Source: Providencia stuartii | Lineage (GTDB): Bacteria; Pseudomonadota; Gammaproteobacteria; Enterobacterales; Enterobacteriaceae | Assembly (NCBI GenBank): GCA_900455155.1 | Contig: UGUC01000002.1 | Coordinates: 1,736,001-1,800,000 of the forward strand | Direction of reading: 5' to 3' | DNA length: 64,000 nucleotides | Shown here: positions 48,525-61,603 of the stretch, piece by piece | Position numbering within the stretch: the stretch's first letter is position 1 | Layout: the number at the start of each line of letters is the position of its first letter | The notes under the pieces: generated by a model | Databases searched by the model: none | What the model saw: only the letters and a program-made list of their open reading frames with translations | Told to the model about the DNA's origin: nothing | Made by a program: the position numbers and the translations under genes

Positions 48525-50045
48525 TTACGGCCTTAATGTTGTAAGTGAAGCAGTGTACAAGTTATGTAATGTTTCCATCGCACCCTCTGAAGTATCCAGA
48601 ATTGGTTGTGGATAGAAGCCAATAATAACCAGTAAAACAGCCAGAGCCAGCAGCACACCAAATTCACGTGCTGTTAACCCTTTCATTTCGCTCTCGGATT
48701 TTGGTGTACCGTAGTAGGTTTGTTGCATCATCCACAATGAGTAGACAGATGCGAACACCACACCAAAGACCATGATGCAAGTCACCAGCGTAAATTGGCT
48801 GAATGTACCAAACAGGATCATGAATTCACCGATAAAGTTACCTGTGCCCGGCATACCTAAAGTTGCAGCGGCAAAGAACAGTGATAAACCCGGTAACCAT
48901 TTAATACGTTTCCATAATCCACCCATCATGCGCATATCACGGGTTTGTGTACGCTCATACAACTGCCCGCTGATGATAATTAATGCTGCACCTGACAAGC
49001 CATTTGTGATCATTTGGATCACTGCACCTTGGTATGCAAGAACAGAGCTAGCGTAGATTGCCACCGTCACAAATCCCATGTGAGACAAGCTACTGTATGC
49101 AGCAAGACGCTTAATGTCTGTTTGTTTAAATGCAAGCCATGCACCGTAGAAAATGCTGATCACACCAAGTGTCATCGCAATAGGTGTAAACTCGATCGAT
49201 GCTTCAGGGAACAGAGGTAGTGTAAAACGCAACAGGCCGTAAGCCGCTGTTTTCAACATGATACCTGAGATATCCACAGAGCCTGCTGTTGGCGATTGCT
49301 CTTGGGTATCCGCCATCCAACCGTGGAATGGCACTAATGGCATCTTAACCGCAAAGGCAATAAAGAAGCCTAACATTAGCATAAAGCCAACGGTGCTAGA
49401 CATCTGAGTACCAAGCAACTCATTGTAGTTAAATGTCCACACAGAGGTGTCGCCGAAGTGGACTAATGCTAATCCAACAATCGACACCAACATAATCAAG
49501 CCACTCGCTTGTGTGTAGATAAAGAACTTAGTGGCAGCGTTAATATGCTGTCTGTTTTCTGCTCCTTTGTGCCCCCAGTTAGCAATCAGGAAGTACATTG
49601 GGATTAACATCATTTCCCAGAAGAAGAAGAACAAGAACAGGTCAACCGCCGTAAAAATCCCCATCACACCTGCAATAATCCACAGCAGGTTAAAGTGATA
49701 AGCACCTTGGTTGGCTTGGTTTTCACTCCACGAACTGAGGACTGAGAAAGCCCCCATGATCGCGGTTAGTACCACCATTAACAGTGATAAGCCATCAATC
49801 GCCAGATGGAAATTAATACCCAGCATTGGGATCCACGGCATTGAGTATTCCACTTGCCATTGTGGAACACCTTGTGGATTTACCAGAGAGTAATCTCCCT
49901 GTAGCCATAACAAGATTGATAATATTAATGTTATTCCCATTGAAGCCAGCGCAACCCAACGTGGTGCGCGGTGGCTAAACCGGTCAGCCTGCCAGCTTAG
50001 CAGGCCACCGATGAAGGGAATGAGTATTAGCCAGGGTAATAGCAT
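48525..50045 (-). CDS. nuoM: NADH-quinone oxidoreductase subunit M
   Basis: A 506-residue antiporter-like subunit of complex I. F-F-F-W-E-M-M-L-I-P-M-Y-F-L holds the key Glu; K-M-P-L-V-P-F-H-G-W-M-A-D-T and Y-S-S-L-S-H-M-G-F-V hold the Lys-channel segments. Same size as E. coli (509). It lies 19 bases after nuoL. Confidence 0.97.
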   Translation of the reverse strand: MLLPWLILIPFIGGLLSWQADRFSHRAPRWVALASMGITLILSILLWLQGDYSLVNPQGVPQWQVEYSMPWIPMLGINFHLAIDGLSLLMVVLTAIMGAFSVLSSWSENQANQGAYHFNLLWIIAGVMGIFTAVDLFLFFFFWEMMLIPMYFLIANWGHKGAENRQHINAATKFFIYTQASGLIMLVSIVGLALVHFGDTSVWTFNYNELLGTQMSSTVGFMLMLGFFIAFAVKMPLVPFHGWMADTQEQSPTAGSVDISGIMLKTAAYGLLRFTLPLFPEASIEFTPIAMTLGVISIFYGAWLAFKQTDIKRLAAYSSLSHMGFVTVAIYASSVLAYQGAVIQMITNGLSGAALIIISGQLYERTQTRDMRMMGGLWKRIKWLPGLSLFFAAATLGMPGTGNFIGEFMILFGTFSQFTLVTCIMVFGVVFASVYSLWMMQQTYYGTPKSESEMKGLTAREFGVLLALAVLLVIIGFYPQPILDTSEGAMETLHNLYTASLTTLRP

Positions 50046-50064
50046 GGCGCAATGTGTCCCTTAA

Positions 50065-51922
50065 TTAAACCAAAAGCAGCAGAGCAAGAATCAGCACTGC
50101 ACCCAGCCCCAATGAGGCAACATACCAACGGACCTGACCGTTCTCACTAATTGCCAACCTTTTGTTTGCCCAACGAGACAAGCAGGCAGGTAGGTTCATC
50201 AATGAGTTCACAGGATCGCTTTCCAGTAGCCATGCAACACCCTTGAAAGGTTTTACAAAGACAACGTCATACAGCCAGTCGAATCCCCACGCATGATACC
50301 ACCATGTTGAGAAGAAACGGCCTGGTGCACTTTTCGCGATAACTGTGGCGATAGAGCGTCTGTACAGATAAATGAATGCCACAATCAACAGTCCGATAAC
50401 AGCAAGGCTACCTGAAAGCATCTCCAACTGTAGCTTACCAGCTTCATGCTCCAGTGGATTAACAGGGAATACGCCTTCTAACGGCTGGTGAATCTGCGCA
50501 CCAATAAATGTCGCTAAAATTGCCAAAATGCCCAATGGTATGGAGTGAGTAAATCCTTTGACCTTGTGCGCTTTAATTTTCGCTTCGCCATGGAAGGCGA
50601 TGAAAATCATACGGAAAGTATACATTGCTGTCAGTAGTGCACCGATGAGGCCAGCCCATAAGAGAACCGTTTGGCCATCCACTTCTGCACCCCACAAAAT
50701 AGCGTCTTTACTGTAGAAACCGGCCGTGAATAGAGGTAGTGCAGCCAGTGCACTTCCGCCGATTAACATCACCGTATAGACGTATGGAATTTGCTTACGC
50801 AATCCACCCATTTTGAAAATATTTTGTTCGTGATGACAAGCAATGATCACCGAACCTGCTGACAAGAACAACAGCGCTTTAAAGAAGGCGTGCGTCATCA
50901 GGTGGAAAATAGCTGCATCCCACGCCTGAACACCTAGAGCCAAGAACATATAACCAATTTGGCTCATGGTTGAGTAGGCCAATACACGTTTGATATCGGT
51001 TTGAACCAATGCTGCACAGCCAGCTAACAACAGGGTGACACCGCCCACAATGCCGACCAGATGTAAGATTTCTGGTGCCATCAAGAACAATGCATGGGTA
51101 CGAGCAACAAGATAAACACCCGCGGTTACCATGGTTGCTGCGTGGATCAGAGCAGAGACCGGAGTTGGACCCGCCATCGCATCGGCTAGCCATGTCTGGA
51201 GTGGTAATTGAGCAGATTTACCTACCGCACCACCTAAGATCATTAAGGTTGCCCATGTGATTGCACTGCCACCTTCTGCCATTTTTTTGTGGTGCCATTA
51301 CAGCCATTTCGCTGAAGTTCAAAGTACCGAGTTCATTCCACAGAATAAACATACCGATAGCTAAGAACACGTCACCAACACGCGTAATGAAGAAGGCTTT
51401 CATTGCCGCTTTGCCGTTATCTGGATTGGTGTAGTAGAAACCGATCAACAGGTAACTGCACAGCCCTACCCCTTCCCAACCGAGATACATCAGCATCATG
51501 TTATCGGCGAGTACTAAAACCACCATGCTCGCGATGAACAAGTTAGTGTAAGTAAAGAAGCGTGAATACCCTTCCTCACCACGCATATACCAAGAAGCAT
51601 AAACGTGGATCAGGAAGCCAACGCCCGTTACAACACCTAACATCGTCAGTGAGAGGCCATCAAGGCGAATCGTAAACGGGATATTGAAATCTCCCACTGA
51701 CATCCAAGTCCAAAGCAGATCGGTGTACGGAGGATATGCACCATTTGCAAGTACAGGTTGTTCTAAAAACTCAATACCCGCATACAATGCAACAACCGCT
51801 GCAAGGCCGACGACTCCAGCCCCAATAATAGCTGAAACATTTTCTGACCAACGACCGCGGGAAAATGCTAATAGCACTGACCCCAGAAGCGGAAACAGAA
51901 TTGTTAAATAGAGTAAATTCAT
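50065..51922 (-). CDS. nuoL: NADH-quinone oxidoreductase subunit L (one frameshift)
   Basis: The largest antiporter-like subunit of complex I, ~618 residues when restored. The N-terminal part (to ~residue 212) has [20 protein letters not shown]; the C-terminal part has [22 protein letters not shown] and the lateral helix. An A-run of seven at ~51285 carries one extra base; with six, [17 protein letters not shown] reads through. Likely a sequencing error in an otherwise clean gene. Confidence 0.95.
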
Positions 51923-52221
51923 CCGCGCATCTCACTGACTTTATCAATATTCAGGTTCTGACGATGACGATGGAGTTGCAGTAACAACGCCAATCCAATA
52001 CTCGCCTCCGCTGCAGCCAGTGCAATTGCCAGAATGTACATTATCTGGCCGTCTGGTTGCCCCCAAAAACTCCCAGCGACCACAAAAGCGAGCGCTGTTG
52101 AGTTAATCATGATTTCCAGTCCGATCAGCATGAAAAGCAAGTTGCGGCGGATAACAAGGCAGCTTAGCCCCATCACAAACAAAATAGCCGCTAAAATCAG
52201 ACCATGTTGAAGAGGTATCAT
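51919..52221 (-). CDS. nuoK: NADH-quinone oxidoreductase subunit K
   Basis: A 100-residue, three-helix membrane subunit with the two buried Glu residues ([10 protein letters not shown] and [12 protein letters not shown]). It overlaps nuoL by four bases (ATGA) and starts at the nuoJ stop. Standard length. Confidence 0.97.
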   Translation of the reverse strand: MIPLQHGLILAAILFVMGLSCLVIRRNLLFMLIGLEIMINSTALAFVVAGSFWGQPDGQIMYILAIALAAAEASIGLALLLQLHRHRQNLNIDKVSEMRG

Positions 52222-52766
52222 TATTGTTCCTCCGCTTTCGCTTTCGCATTGCTAACAAGATCAGCACTGTTTTCAGTACGGTCACGACCTACGTGGAACG
52301 CAACTACTAAGCCTGCTAGCAGTAACAATGATGCCAATTCAACCGCTAGGACATAAGGTCCAAACAAGCTAATTGCCACCTCTTTCGCACTAATCACCGT
52401 GCCAGTAATACCGTCTTGGTATGACAGGCTGGTAATGCCGTAAACCAGAAGTGCCAGCAATACTGCAGATAACAGTGCCGGCCCAATCCAGTTTTTCGGT
52501 GCTAGCCATTCACGCTCTTGCTCTTGAACAGAGCGCCCAAGGTTGAGCATCATCACCACGAAAACGAACAGTACCATGATGGCACCCGCGTATACGATGA
52601 TCTCCAAAGCCCCCGCAAAGTATGCGCCGAGCGAGAAGAACACCATAGACAGTGCCAGCAGAGAAACAACCAGATACAACAACGCATGTACCGGGTTAGT
52701 ATTGGTTATCACCCTCAAAGTCGCTAAAACAGCAACCAGACCGGCGATATAAAATGTAAATTCCAT
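52221..52766 (-). CDS. nuoJ: NADH-quinone oxidoreductase subunit J
   Basis: A 181-residue membrane subunit with five hydrophobic segments. [21 protein letters not shown] is the conserved helix 3 region that couples quinone chemistry to pumping. The C-terminal tail is polar. It lies 12 bases after nuoI. Confidence 0.96.
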   Translation of the reverse strand: MEFTFYIAGLVAVLATLRVITNTNPVHALLYLVVSLLALSMVFFSLGAYFAGALEIIVYAGAIMVLFVFVVMMLNLGRSVQEQEREWLAPKNWIGPALLSAVLLALLVYGITSLSYQDGITGTVISAKEVAISLFGPYVLAVELASLLLLAGLVVAFHVGRDRTENSADLVSNAKAKAEEQ

Positions 52767-52778
52767 GAATATCGCTCC

Positions 52779-53321
52779 TTATGGCAACAGGTCTTTGACG
52801 TTAATTGGTTTGGCTTCGTTATCCGCTTCACCTTTGTCTTTACCTGCAATCGCCATACCCGATTTACGGTAAAAGTTATAATCAGGATATTTACCCGGAC
52901 CTGAAATTAATAAGTGATCTTTTTCATAAACAAGATCTTGACGACGCCATTCACCCATTTCAAAGTCAGGTGTTAATTGGATTGCCGTTGTTGGGCAAGC
53001 CTCTTCACACAACCCACAGAAAATGCAGCGTGAGAAGTTAATGCGGAAAAATTCAGGATACCAACGCCCATCCTCATGCTCCGCTTTTTGCAGTGAGATA
53101 CAGCCCACTGGGCAAGCAACCGCACATAAGTTACAGGCAACACAACGCTCTTCACCGTCTGGGTCACGGGTTAATACGATACGACCACGGTAACGGGGCG
53201 GCAGGTAAACTGGCTCTTCGGGATACATTTGCGTTTCACGTTTTTGGAACGCATGCAAACCGACCAACCAAATACTGCGTACTTGAGTGCCGAAACCGAC
53301 CAATAAATCTTTCAATGTCAT
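52779..53321 (-). CDS. nuoI: NADH-quinone oxidoreductase subunit I
   Basis: A 180-residue peripheral subunit with two 4Fe-4S clusters: [12 protein letters not shown] (N6a) and [12 protein letters not shown] (N6b). It carries electrons towards NuoB. Same size as E. coli NuoI. It lies 14 bases after nuoH. Confidence 0.97.
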   Translation of the reverse strand: MTLKDLLVGFGTQVRSIWLVGLHAFQKRETQMYPEEPVYLPPRYRGRIVLTRDPDGEERCVACNLCAVACPVGCISLQKAEHEDGRWYPEFFRINFSRCIFCGLCEEACPTTAIQLTPDFEMGEWRRQDLVYEKDHLLISGPGKYPDYNFYRKSGMAIAGKDKGEADNEAKPINVKDLLP

Positions 53322-53335
53322 GGTTCAATCACCCC

Positions 53336-54317
53336 TTACTGAGCGTTGTATAAAATAACTGCTGCGGTACCCAGCAGGTTAAGCAGAGTCAGCGGCAGGC
53401 AGATTTTCCAACCGAAAGACATCACTTGGTCATAACGTGGGCGTGGTAAAGATGCACGGATCAGGATAAACATCATCATGAAGAAGGCAGTCTTAATCGC
53501 AAACCACAGGAATGACGGCAAGAAAGGTCCATGCCAGCCACCAAAGAACAGCGTTACAATCAAGGCAGAGACTGTAACAATACCGATATACTCACCAACG
53601 AAGAACAGGCCGAATTTCATACCTGAATATTCAACGTGGTAACCATCCGCAATCTCTTGTTCAGCTTCTGGTTGGTCAAACGGGTGACGGTGACATACCG
53701 CAACACCTGCAATCGCAAACGTCACAAAGCCAAAGAATTGAGGAATGATGTTCCACATACCTTTCTGAGCGTCCACAATATCAATCAAATTGAAAGAGCC
53801 TGCTTGAGCCACAACCCCCATCAATGAAAGACCTAAGAACACTTCGTAGCTCACCGTTTGTGCGGAGGCACGCATCGCACCTAGCAGTGAGTATTTGTTG
53901 TTACTTGACCAACCAGCAAACAGCACGGCATAAACCGCAAGACCTGCCATCATCAGGAAAAATAAGATCCCGATATTCAGGTCAGCGACATACCATGTTG
54001 GGCTGACAGGTACGATAGCAAAAGCGAGGAACAGCGAACAAAAACGCAATCACAGGTGCTAACGTAAAGATTTTTTTGTCTGCAAACTGTGGGATCCAGT
54101 CTTCTTTGAACAACATTTTGAACATGTCGGCCATTAACTGCCCCATGCCAAATGGTCCAACGCGGTTAGGGCCATAACGATTTTGGAATAAACCGAGAAT
54201 ACGGCGTTCACCCAAACTCATGTATGCCCCACAGATCACAACAACCAATAGGATGACAATCGATTTAAGGACGGAAACTAAAATTTCCATCACTTCTGGG
54301 GATATCCAATCCATCAT
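53336..54317 (-). CDS. nuoH: NADH-quinone oxidoreductase subunit H (one frameshift)
   Basis: The ~326-residue membrane subunit forming the quinone chamber. [11 protein letters not shown] and [22 protein letters not shown] are conserved quinone-site segments. An extra G near 54030 (GCTGTTCC) breaks the frame after A-F-L-F-A; removing it gives [13 protein letters not shown]. Start MMDWISPEV overlaps the nuoG stop (ATGA at 54314-54317). A read error is likely. Confidence 0.94.
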
Positions 54318-57037
54318 GCCCCCCTCCGCAGATTATTGACTGATACACCCGCCATGGCTGGTGCAATACCTGGCATACCCAATGGCAGACCGATTTGACC
54401 ACTCGACAGATTTTTACTCACGCGCACCGTCAGATTAAAGGTTTGTCCTTCATAACTGAACTCCGCTTGAGTACCTGCTGCAAGGCCAATCGCCGCGGCA
54501 TCTTTTTCATTCAACATGATATAAGGTTCCGGCATGCGCTGCTGGATCACCTCAGAGCGTTGTGACATCTCATCACTGCCGAACAAGTGATAGTAAGGCG
54601 CAACCACCCACTGAGCTTCAGTCGCCTGATAAGCCGCTGGGATCTCCGTGAAATAACCCAGTTTACCTTCTGTTGAATTAAACAAACGAACGCCCGGATC
54701 ACCAAAACGCAGATGGCCACCCACTTCACTTTGGAATTTGTTCCAAGCTTGTGGTGAGTTCCAACCTGGTGCCCATGCAAATGGAATTTGCTGACGTGGT
54801 GCCGTTGGGCTGTTGTTCCCTTCCATAGAGAACGCAAACGCCGTGTCTTTATCTTGCGGTTGGCGCTGTTCATGAACCGATTGATTCGCTAGCATCGCCG
54901 TACGCCCACTATAACGGTGTGGCTCACGAGCAAGTTTCTGACCACGAATACGGAAAGATGCTTTTGGTGCCGCATCGACAATACCTTCAAACTGAGGTAA
55001 CGCAGCCACACAATCCGCAATAACATGATCAAGCTGAGACCAATCTGCATCACGTGCTTGCGCTTCTGTTTGCAGTGAATGCAACCAGCGCCAGCTTTCG
55101 TTCATGACGATAGATTTATCGTAGAAAGATGGGTCAAAGACTTGGAAGAAGCGTTGAGCGCGACCTTCTTGGTTGATCAAGGTTCCATCTGCTTCCGCAA
55201 AACTTGCCGCAGGTAATACCAAGGTGGCTTTATCCATAATGGCAGTATGTTGATGATCCGCCACAATGAGGTGCTTCAATTTCGCCAATGCACTATCGAC
55301 AGCGTTAACACTGCTATGACGGTAAAGGTCATTTTCCATCACAATAGCGACATCGACTTCATTTGCATTAATGCGCTCAAATGCACTATCCAACGGCTGT
55401 GCTTTCATCATTGCGAGACCAAAACTATTCGCGTGGGAAGCAAGGTAAGATAGCCCCACTTGAGCACCTTTTGCTTTGAGTGCAAACGCAACGTTAGCAG
55501 CCGCTTGGATCATCGCATCGCTTGCTGAGTGGCTACCACTGATAATCAATGGTTTTTTCGCACTGGCCAGCGCTTGAGCAATGGTTTCAACTTTAGCTCG
55601 TAAATCAGCAGGTAAATCTGTTACAGCCGGTGCATCACCATTAATCATGTTCGCAATAGCGAAACCAAAACGCGCTTGGTCTGCAACAGGAGCACGGTAG
55701 TTAAATGCCGCGATATCATCTAAACGCGTATCGTCAACGTTAGTGATAAACAGAGGGTATTTCGCGTGTTGGCCGATATTCATGATCGCCGCTATTTGCC
55801 AGTCTGCCACTTTTTGGGCCGCTGCCATTTCACGAGCTTTACCTTTAACGGCTTGGCGAACCGAGAGTGCCATACGAGCACCCGTCTGAGTTAAATCTTC
55901 ACCCAGAACCAGTACTGCATCGTAATCTTCCACTTCGCGTAAGCTTGGTGTATAGATCCCCCCGTTTTGCAGAATGTTGTGCATCAATTCAAGGCGACGC
56001 TGTTCATCTGCCGAAACACCTGAGTAGAAGTTTTCCGCGCCAACTAATGCACGGAGTGCATAGTTACTTTCGACACTGGCACGTGGAGAGCCGATACCAA
56101 TCACTTTTTTCGCTTGATTGATGATCTGTGCACCACTTTGCATCGCTTCAATGGCTGAAATCACTTGTTTCACGCCATCTTTATTTAGCAGTGGCTGGCG
56201 AGGTCTATCTTTACGGTTAACATAACCATAGCCAAAGCGCCCACGGTCACACAGGAAATAGTGGTTTACTGAGCCGTTGTAGCGGTTTTCAATACGGCGT
56301 AATTCACCATAACGTTCACCTGGGCTAGTGTTACAACCGATGCTGCACTGTTGGCAGATCCCCGGTGCAAACTGCATATCCCATTTACGGTTATAGCGTT
56401 CTGAATGTGTTTTATCGGTAAATACCCCCGTTGGACACACTTCAACTAAGTTACCGGAGAATTCACTCTCCAGAGTGCCATCTTCAGTACGACCGAAGTA
56501 GACATAGTTGTGTGCGCCATACACGCCTAAATCCGTACCATCTGCGTAATCTTTGTAATAACGCACACAACGATAGCAGGCAATACAGCGGTTCATTTCA
56601 TGGTTAATGAAAGGCCCCAGATCCTGATTGATGTGAGTACGCTTGGTAAAACGGTATTTACGCATATTATGACCGGTCATTACCGTCATATCTTGTAAAT
56701 GACAGTTGCCCCCTTCCTCACAGACTGGACAGTCGTGTGGGTGGTTGGTCATTAGCCATTCCACAACACTTTCACGGAATTGTTTGGCCTCTTCATCATC
56801 GATAGAGATGTAAGTCCCTTCCGTTGCCGGTGTCATACAAGACATCACGAGACGACCACGAGTGTCATCCGCGTTTTGATATTGCTTAACCGCACACTGG
56901 CGGCAAGCGCCAACGCTTCCCAGCGCCGGATGCCAGCAAAAATAAGGAATATCTAGCCCCAGAGAAAGGCAGGCTTGTAACAGGTTTTCAGACCCGTTTA
57001 CATCATATTCTTTGCCGTCTACATATATTGTAGCCAT
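54314..57037 (-). CDS. nuoG: NADH-quinone oxidoreductase subunit G
   Basis: From [18 protein letters not shown] at 57037 the product has 907 residues (E. coli 908); the upstream ten residues in the longer frame are not conserved. An N-terminal 2Fe-2S domain ([17 protein letters not shown]), His-Cys3 4Fe-4S, two further 4Fe-4S clusters (C-I-A-C-Y-R-C) and the enterobacterial extra cluster C-Q-Q-C-S-I-G-C are seen, then a molybdopterin-type domain without cofactor. The 99-base gap to nuoF is longer than usual. Confidence 0.96.
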   Translation of the reverse strand: MATIYVDGKEYDVNGSENLLQACLSLGLDIPYFCWHPALGSVGACRQCAVKQYQNADDTRGRLVMSCMTPATEGTYISIDDEEAKQFRESVVEWLMTNHPHDCPVCEEGGNCHLQDMTVMTGHNMRKYRFTKRTHINQDLGPFINHEMNRCIACYRCVRYYKDYADGTDLGVYGAHNYVYFGRTEDGTLESEFSGNLVEVCPTGVFTDKTHSERYNRKWDMQFAPGICQQCSIGCNTSPGERYGELRRIENRYNGSVNHYFLCDRGRFGYGYVNRKDRPRQPLLNKDGVKQVISAIEAMQSGAQIINQAKKVIGIGSPRASVESNYALRALVGAENFYSGVSADEQRRLELMHNILQNGGIYTPSLREVEDYDAVLVLGEDLTQTGARMALSVRQAVKGKAREMAAAQKVADWQIAAIMNIGQHAKYPLFITNVDDTRLDDIAAFNYRAPVADQARFGFAIANMINGDAPAVTDLPADLRAKVETIAQALASAKKPLIISGSHSASDAMIQAAANVAFALKAKGAQVGLSYLASHANSFGLAMMKAQPLDSAFERINANEVDVAIVMENDLYRHSSVNAVDSALAKLKHLIVADHQHTAIMDKATLVLPAASFAEADGTLINQEGRAQRFFQVFDPSFYDKSIVMNESWRWLHSLQTEAQARDADWSQLDHVIADCVAALPQFEGIVDAAPKASFRIRGQKLAREPHRYSGRTAMLANQSVHEQRQPQDKDTAFAFSMEGNNSPTAPRQQIPFAWAPGWNSPQAWNKFQSEVGGHLRFGDPGVRLFNSTEGKLGYFTEIPAAYQATEAQWVVAPYYHLFGSDEMSQRSEVIQQRMPEPYIMLNEKDAAAIGLAAGTQAEFSYEGQTFNLTVRVSKNLSSGQIGLPLGMPGIAPAMAGVSVNNLRRGA

Positions 57038-57136
57038 AGTCAGCATGCTTCCCAAAGGCCCGCTCAACAGCAGGCGTTAATCAAAAATACGTTCTTCGTG
57101 AAAATCGATTTTTGCGGTTGCTCATTCGCAAAAATA

Positions 57137-58496
57137 TTACCAACGCTGTTTTAATAGGTTGGGCTGGATACCGGCTATCTGAGCAATATTGCGCAGATCT
57201 TTTTGCGAGATACCCGCTTCGAATTCTTCACGGAAATATTTGATGGCGCTCTGTAATGGCTCTACCGCACCCGGTGCGTGAGCGCAGAAAGTTTTACCCG
57301 GACCTAAGAAACGGCAAAGTTGCTCTAATGTTTCAATATCGCCCGGCTGCCCTTCCCCTTTTTCTAACGCCTGCAAAATTTTCACGCTCCATGGCAAGCC
57401 ATCACGGCAAGGCGTACACCAGCCACAGGATTCACGAGCGAAGAAAGTTTCAAGGTTACGAACCAGAGACACCATGTTGATTTCATTATCCACGGCCATC
57501 GCTAACGCAGTACCTAAACGGCTCCCTGCTTTACCGATAGATTCAAAATCCATTGGTAAATCAAGATGATCGCCAGTTAAAAAGTCAGTACCCGCGCCGC
57601 CGGGTTGCCATGCTTTTAATGTCAGTCCATCACGCATCCCACCTGCATAATCTTCCAACACTTCGCGTGCTGTTGTGCCAAATGGCAATTCCCATAAGCC
57701 TGGATTTTTCACTCTGCCTGAAAAGCCCATCAGCTTGGTGCCCGCATCTTTACTCTTGCCAGCACTGAGGTTGATATACCATTGCTCACCATGCTCTAAG
57801 ATGGCAGGAACGTTACAGATAGTTTCAACGTTGTTTACGCAAGTAGGTTTACCCCATGCACCTGACGTTGCAGGGAATGGTGGTTTTGAACGTGGGTTCG
57901 CGCGACGCCCTTCAAGGGAGTTAATTAATGCCGTTTCTTCACCACAGATATAACGACCAGCACCGGTATGCACGAACAGTTCAAAGTCAAAGCCTGAACC
58001 TAAAATATTTTTACCGAGTAACCCAGCCGCTTTCGCTTCTTCGATGGCGCGACGTAGGTGTTTGGCCGCCTCAACATATTCACCGCGTAGGAAGATATAA
58101 CCACGATAAGCTTTTAGCGCATAAGCCCCGATGATCATGCCTTCAACTAAAAGGTGAGGCAGTTGCTCCATCAAAAGACGGTCTTTATAGGTGCCTGGTT
58201 CCATTTCATCCGCATTACATAAAAAGTAACGCAGTTTCATGTTTTCGTCTTTTGGCATCAGGCTCCATTTCAGACCAGTGGAGAAACCTGCACCGCCGCG
58301 GCCTTTTAGCCCAGCGTCTTTGACAAGGCTAACCACCTCGTCAGGTGCCATGCCTTTAAGTGCACGTTCAACACCTTTATATCCATTCTTACTACGATAC
58401 TCATCCAGCCAAAACAGGTTGTTTGTCATCACGCAAACGCCATGTCAACGGATGTGTTTCCGCAGTACGGATCACTTGTTTAAAGGAGTTTGTCAT
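57137..58496 (-). CDS. nuoF: NADH-quinone oxidoreductase subunit F (one frameshift)
   Basis: The NADH-binding flavoprotein, ~452 residues when restored. [13 protein letters not shown] binds NADH, [16 protein letters not shown] ([12 protein letters not shown]) binds FMN, and [10 protein letters not shown] with C-R-F holds the 4Fe-4S cluster N3. The true start is [19 protein letters not shown] at 58496, overlapping the nuoE stop (ATGA). An extra T near 58410 (CTGTTTTGG) breaks the frame before [10 protein letters not shown]. Read error likely. Confidence 0.95.
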
Positions 58497-59035
58497 GGAT
58501 ACTGCTCCAGTAACTTTTTAATATCTTCAGGCTGTACGTAGCTGTGAGTGTCCTCATCAATCATCATAGTAGGACCCTTATCACAGTTACCCAAACAACA
58601 GGTTGGTAGCAGCGTAAAGCGGCCATCTGCCGTTGTTTGCCCTGGACGAATATTTAACTGATTGATAATTTCAGCTTCTAATCCTTGGTATCCCGTAATA
58701 TGGCAAACCACACTATCGCAATAACGAATAATGTGGCGTCCTACAGGTTGACGGAAGATTTGGCTATAGAATGTCGCCACACCTTCTACATCACTCGCGG
58801 GGATACCTAGTACTTCGGCAATCGCGTAAATAGCACCGTCTTCAACCCAGCCACGGTTTTTTTGCACAATTTTTAGTGCTTCAATTGAGGCAGCACGCGG
58901 GTCTTCATAGTGGTGTTTTTCACCTTCGATTTCAGCACGCTCGGCTTCCGTTAAAACGAAACCGTGCTGTGTTTCTTGCGGTTCAAAAACATTTACGCCA
59001 TCAAGACTGGTCTGCTTATTATGTTCATTATGCAT
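58493..59035 (-). CDS. nuoE: NADH-quinone oxidoreductase subunit E
   Basis: A 180-residue thioredoxin-fold subunit with one 2Fe-2S cluster: C-D-S-V-V-C, then later C-C-L-G-N-C. It is slightly longer at the N-terminus than E. coli NuoE (166). It pairs with NuoF in the NADH module. 2 bases after nuoCD; ATGA overlap with nuoF. Confidence 0.96.
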   Translation of the reverse strand: MHNEHNKQTSLDGVNVFEPQETQHGFVLTEAERAEIEGEKHHYEDPRAASIEALKIVQKNRGWVEDGAIYAIAEVLGIPASDVEGVATFYSQIFRQPVGRHIIRYCDSVVCHITGYQGLEAEIINQLNIRPGQTTADGRFTLLPTCCLGNCDKGPTMMIDEDTHSYVQPEDIKKLLEQYP

Positions 59036-59037
59036 GG

Positions 59038-60837
59038 TTAGCGATCCACATCCGACATTACAAAATCGATACTACCCAGATAGACAATCAAGTCGGAAAC
59101 CAGACTACCTTTGATCACCGCTGGAATTTGCTGCAAATGCGCATAGCTCGGTGTACGAATACGAGTACGGTAGCTCATTGTGCTGCCATCACTCGTTAGG
59201 TAGTAACTGTTAATCCCTTTAGTTGCTTCGATCATCTGGAATGATTCATTCGCAGGCATAACTGGACCCCAAGACACTTGTAAGAAGTGGTTGATCAGGG
59301 TTTCAATATGCTGCAACGTCCGCTCTTTCGGTGGCGGCGTCGTCAATGGGTGATCGGCTTTGAAAGGCCCTTCTGGCATATTCTTCAAACATTGTTCAAG
59401 AATACGCATACTTTGGCGGATCTCTTCCACTTTGATCATCACACGGTCATAACAGTCACCGTTGTGAGCAATAGGAATATCAAACTCAAAGTTTTCGTAG
59501 CCTGAATACGGACGCCATTTACGCACGTCAAAATCAAGACCTGTCGCACGTAAACCAGCACCAGTAACCCCCCAAGCCAAGGCTTCTTCTTTTGTATAAG
59601 CAGCAACCCCGATTGAACGGCCTTTCAAAATGGTGTTTTTCAGTGCTGTCGTGACATAAGAGTCGAGGCGTTTTGGCAGCCAATCTAATAATTCACGTAG
59701 TAATTTATCCCAACCGCGTGGTAGGTCATGCGCAACACCACCGATACGGAACCAAGCTGGGTGCATACGGAAACCGGTAATGGCTTCAACGACGTTGTAA
59801 ACTTTTTGGCGGTCTGTAAACGCAAAAAACACAGGGGTCATTGCGCCGGAGTCTTGAATATAGGTACTGATATAGAGTAAATGGCTGTTAATGCGGAACA
59901 GCTCAGATAGCATCACTCGGATCGTTTTCACGCGATCAGGAACTTCAATGCCCGCCAGCTTTTCAACGGCTAACACATAAGGCATTTCATTCACACAACC
60001 GCCAAGGTATTCAATACGGTCAGTATAAGGAATGTAGCTATGCCAAGACTGACGCTCACCCATTTTTTCAGCACCACGATGGTGGTAACCGATATCTGGT
60101 ACGCAGTTTACGATTTCTTCACCATCTAGCTGCAACACAATACGGAAGGCACCGTGTGAAGAGGGATGGTTAGGTCCTAAGTTAAGGAACATGAAGTCTT
60201 CGTTTTCATTACCACGCGCCATGCCCCACTCTTCTGGTTTGAAAGTTAGTGCTTCCATTTCCAGATCTTGTTTTTGCTTAGTTAGCTCAAATGGGTCAAA
60301 TTCTGTAGCGCGCGCTGGGTAGTCTTTACGTAATGGGTGACCTTCCCAGCTTGGTGACATTAGCAGGCGGCGTAAGTTTGGGTGACCTTGGAAGGTAATA
60401 CCAAACATATCCCACACTTCTCGCTCGTACCAGTTAGCATTTGGGAACAGTGACACGATAGAAGGTACATTCAGGTCTTTCTCATTTAATGCGACCTTCA
60501 ACATGATATCGCGGTTGCGATCAATCGAGATGAGGTGATAGAAAACACTAAAGTCTGCCTCTGGCAAACCTTGTCTATGTATTCTCTGACGCTCATCCAC
60601 CCCATGCAAGTCAAATAACATGACATAAGGTTTTGGCAATTTTTTCAAAAAGTCTACGACTTCCAGTAACTGCTCACGTCTTACCCAAATAACTGGCATT
60701 CCAGTACGGGTAGCTTGAACAGAAAAGGCATCCGGGCCAAATTGGTTGCGCAGTTCCAGAAGCACAGGATCATTTAAATGTTCCTGTGTCTGCCATCCTG
60801 GCAGGGTACTCTCTTGCGCTATCTGATCTGTCATCAT
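59038..60837 (-). CDS. nuoC: NADH-quinone oxidoreductase fused subunit C/D
   Basis: A 599-residue fusion of NuoC (residues ~1-195) and NuoD (~205-599), the form seen in Enterobacterales. C part: [18 protein letters not shown]. D part: [14 protein letters not shown] near the quinone site, E-M-P-Y-V-L, and a C-terminal S-D-V-D-R. It lines the quinone-binding cavity with NuoB. Also named nuoCD. Confidence 0.97.
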   Translation of the reverse strand: MMTDQIAQESTLPGWQTQEHLNDPVLLELRNQFGPDAFSVQATRTGMPVIWVRREQLLEVVDFLKKLPKPYVMLFDLHGVDERQRIHRQGLPEADFSVFYHLISIDRNRDIMLKVALNEKDLNVPSIVSLFPNANWYEREVWDMFGITFQGHPNLRRLLMSPSWEGHPLRKDYPARATEFDPFELTKQKQDLEMEALTFKPEEWGMARGNENEDFMFLNLGPNHPSSHGAFRIVLQLDGEEIVNCVPDIGYHHRGAEKMGERQSWHSYIPYTDRIEYLGGCVNEMPYVLAVEKLAGIEVPDRVKTIRVMLSELFRINSHLLYISTYIQDSGAMTPVFFAFTDRQKVYNVVEAITGFRMHPAWFRIGGVAHDLPRGWDKLLRELLDWLPKRLDSYVTTALKNTILKGRSIGVAAYTKEEALAWGVTGAGLRATGLDFDVRKWRPYSGYENFEFDIPIAHNGDCYDRVMIKVEEIRQSMRILEQCLKNMPEGPFKADHPLTTPPPKERTLQHIETLINHFLQVSWGPVMPANESFQMIEATKGINSYYLTSDGSTMSYRTRIRTPSYAHLQQIPAVIKGSLVSDLIVYLGSIDFVMSDVDR

Positions 60838-60910
60838 TCTTCACCATAACGCTTGATCAGGTTTATCATTTCGCAACACATTGCTCTGTTACGCTGTATG
60901 GCTTTAAGCC

Positions 60911-61585
60911 TTAAATTTCGTCTGGGGTTCGCAAGTTAGTCACTGCGATACGTTCACCGTGCTTTCTTTCTCTTTCTGATTGCATATTGGCACGATAAAC
61001 CCCCTGATCACCAACAACCCACGATAGCGGACGACGCTCTTTACCGATGGATTCCTGTAACAGAAGCAGAGCTTGCATATAAGCTTCAGGACGTGGTGGG
61101 CAACCGGGAATATAAACATCCACAGGAATAAATTTATCTACACCTTGGACGACAGAATAAATGTCATACATACCGCCAGAGTTAGCACATGAACCCATGG
61201 AGATGACCCATTTTGGTTCAAGCATCTGGTCATAGAGACGTTGAATGACGGGAGCCATTTTCGTAAAGCAGGTTCCTGCAACGACCATAAAGTCGGCTTG
61301 ACGAGGTGAAGCACGGAGAACCTCTGCCCCAAAGCGGGCTACGTCATGAACTGCTGTGAACGACGTCACCATTTCAACATAGCAACATGAGAGACCAAAG
61401 TTATATGGCCAAAGAGAATTTTTGCGCCCCCAGTTAACGACATCGTGTAAGGCATGAGAAAGTTTACCCATGTAAACACTGTTTTTAACTTGCTGCTCAA
61501 GTGGATCGGTAACGATTTCTTGAGTTTGCAGGGGATAACGGTCGTTCTCACCGTTCGGATCTATGCGGGTGAGCGTATAATCCAT
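60911..61585 (-). CDS. nuoB: NADH-quinone oxidoreductase subunit B
   Basis: A 224-residue subunit carrying the last cluster N2: S-C-C-Y-V-E-M (tandem Cys), then V-A-G-T-C-F-T-K and P-G-C-P-P-R-P-E. It passes electrons to quinone. E. coli NuoB has 220 residues. It lies 18 bases after nuoA and 73 bases before nuoCD. Confidence 0.97.
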   Translation of the reverse strand: MDYTLTRIDPNGENDRYPLQTQEIVTDPLEQQVKNSVYMGKLSHALHDVVNWGRKNSLWPYNFGLSCCYVEMVTSFTAVHDVARFGAEVLRASPRQADFMVVAGTCFTKMAPVIQRLYDQMLEPKWVISMGSCANSGGMYDIYSVVQGVDKFIPVDVYIPGCPPRPEAYMQALLLLQESIGKERRPLSWVVGDQGVYRANMQSERERKHGERIAVTNLRTPDEI

Positions 61586-61603
61586 TGTATAATGCCTCGC
61601 TTG

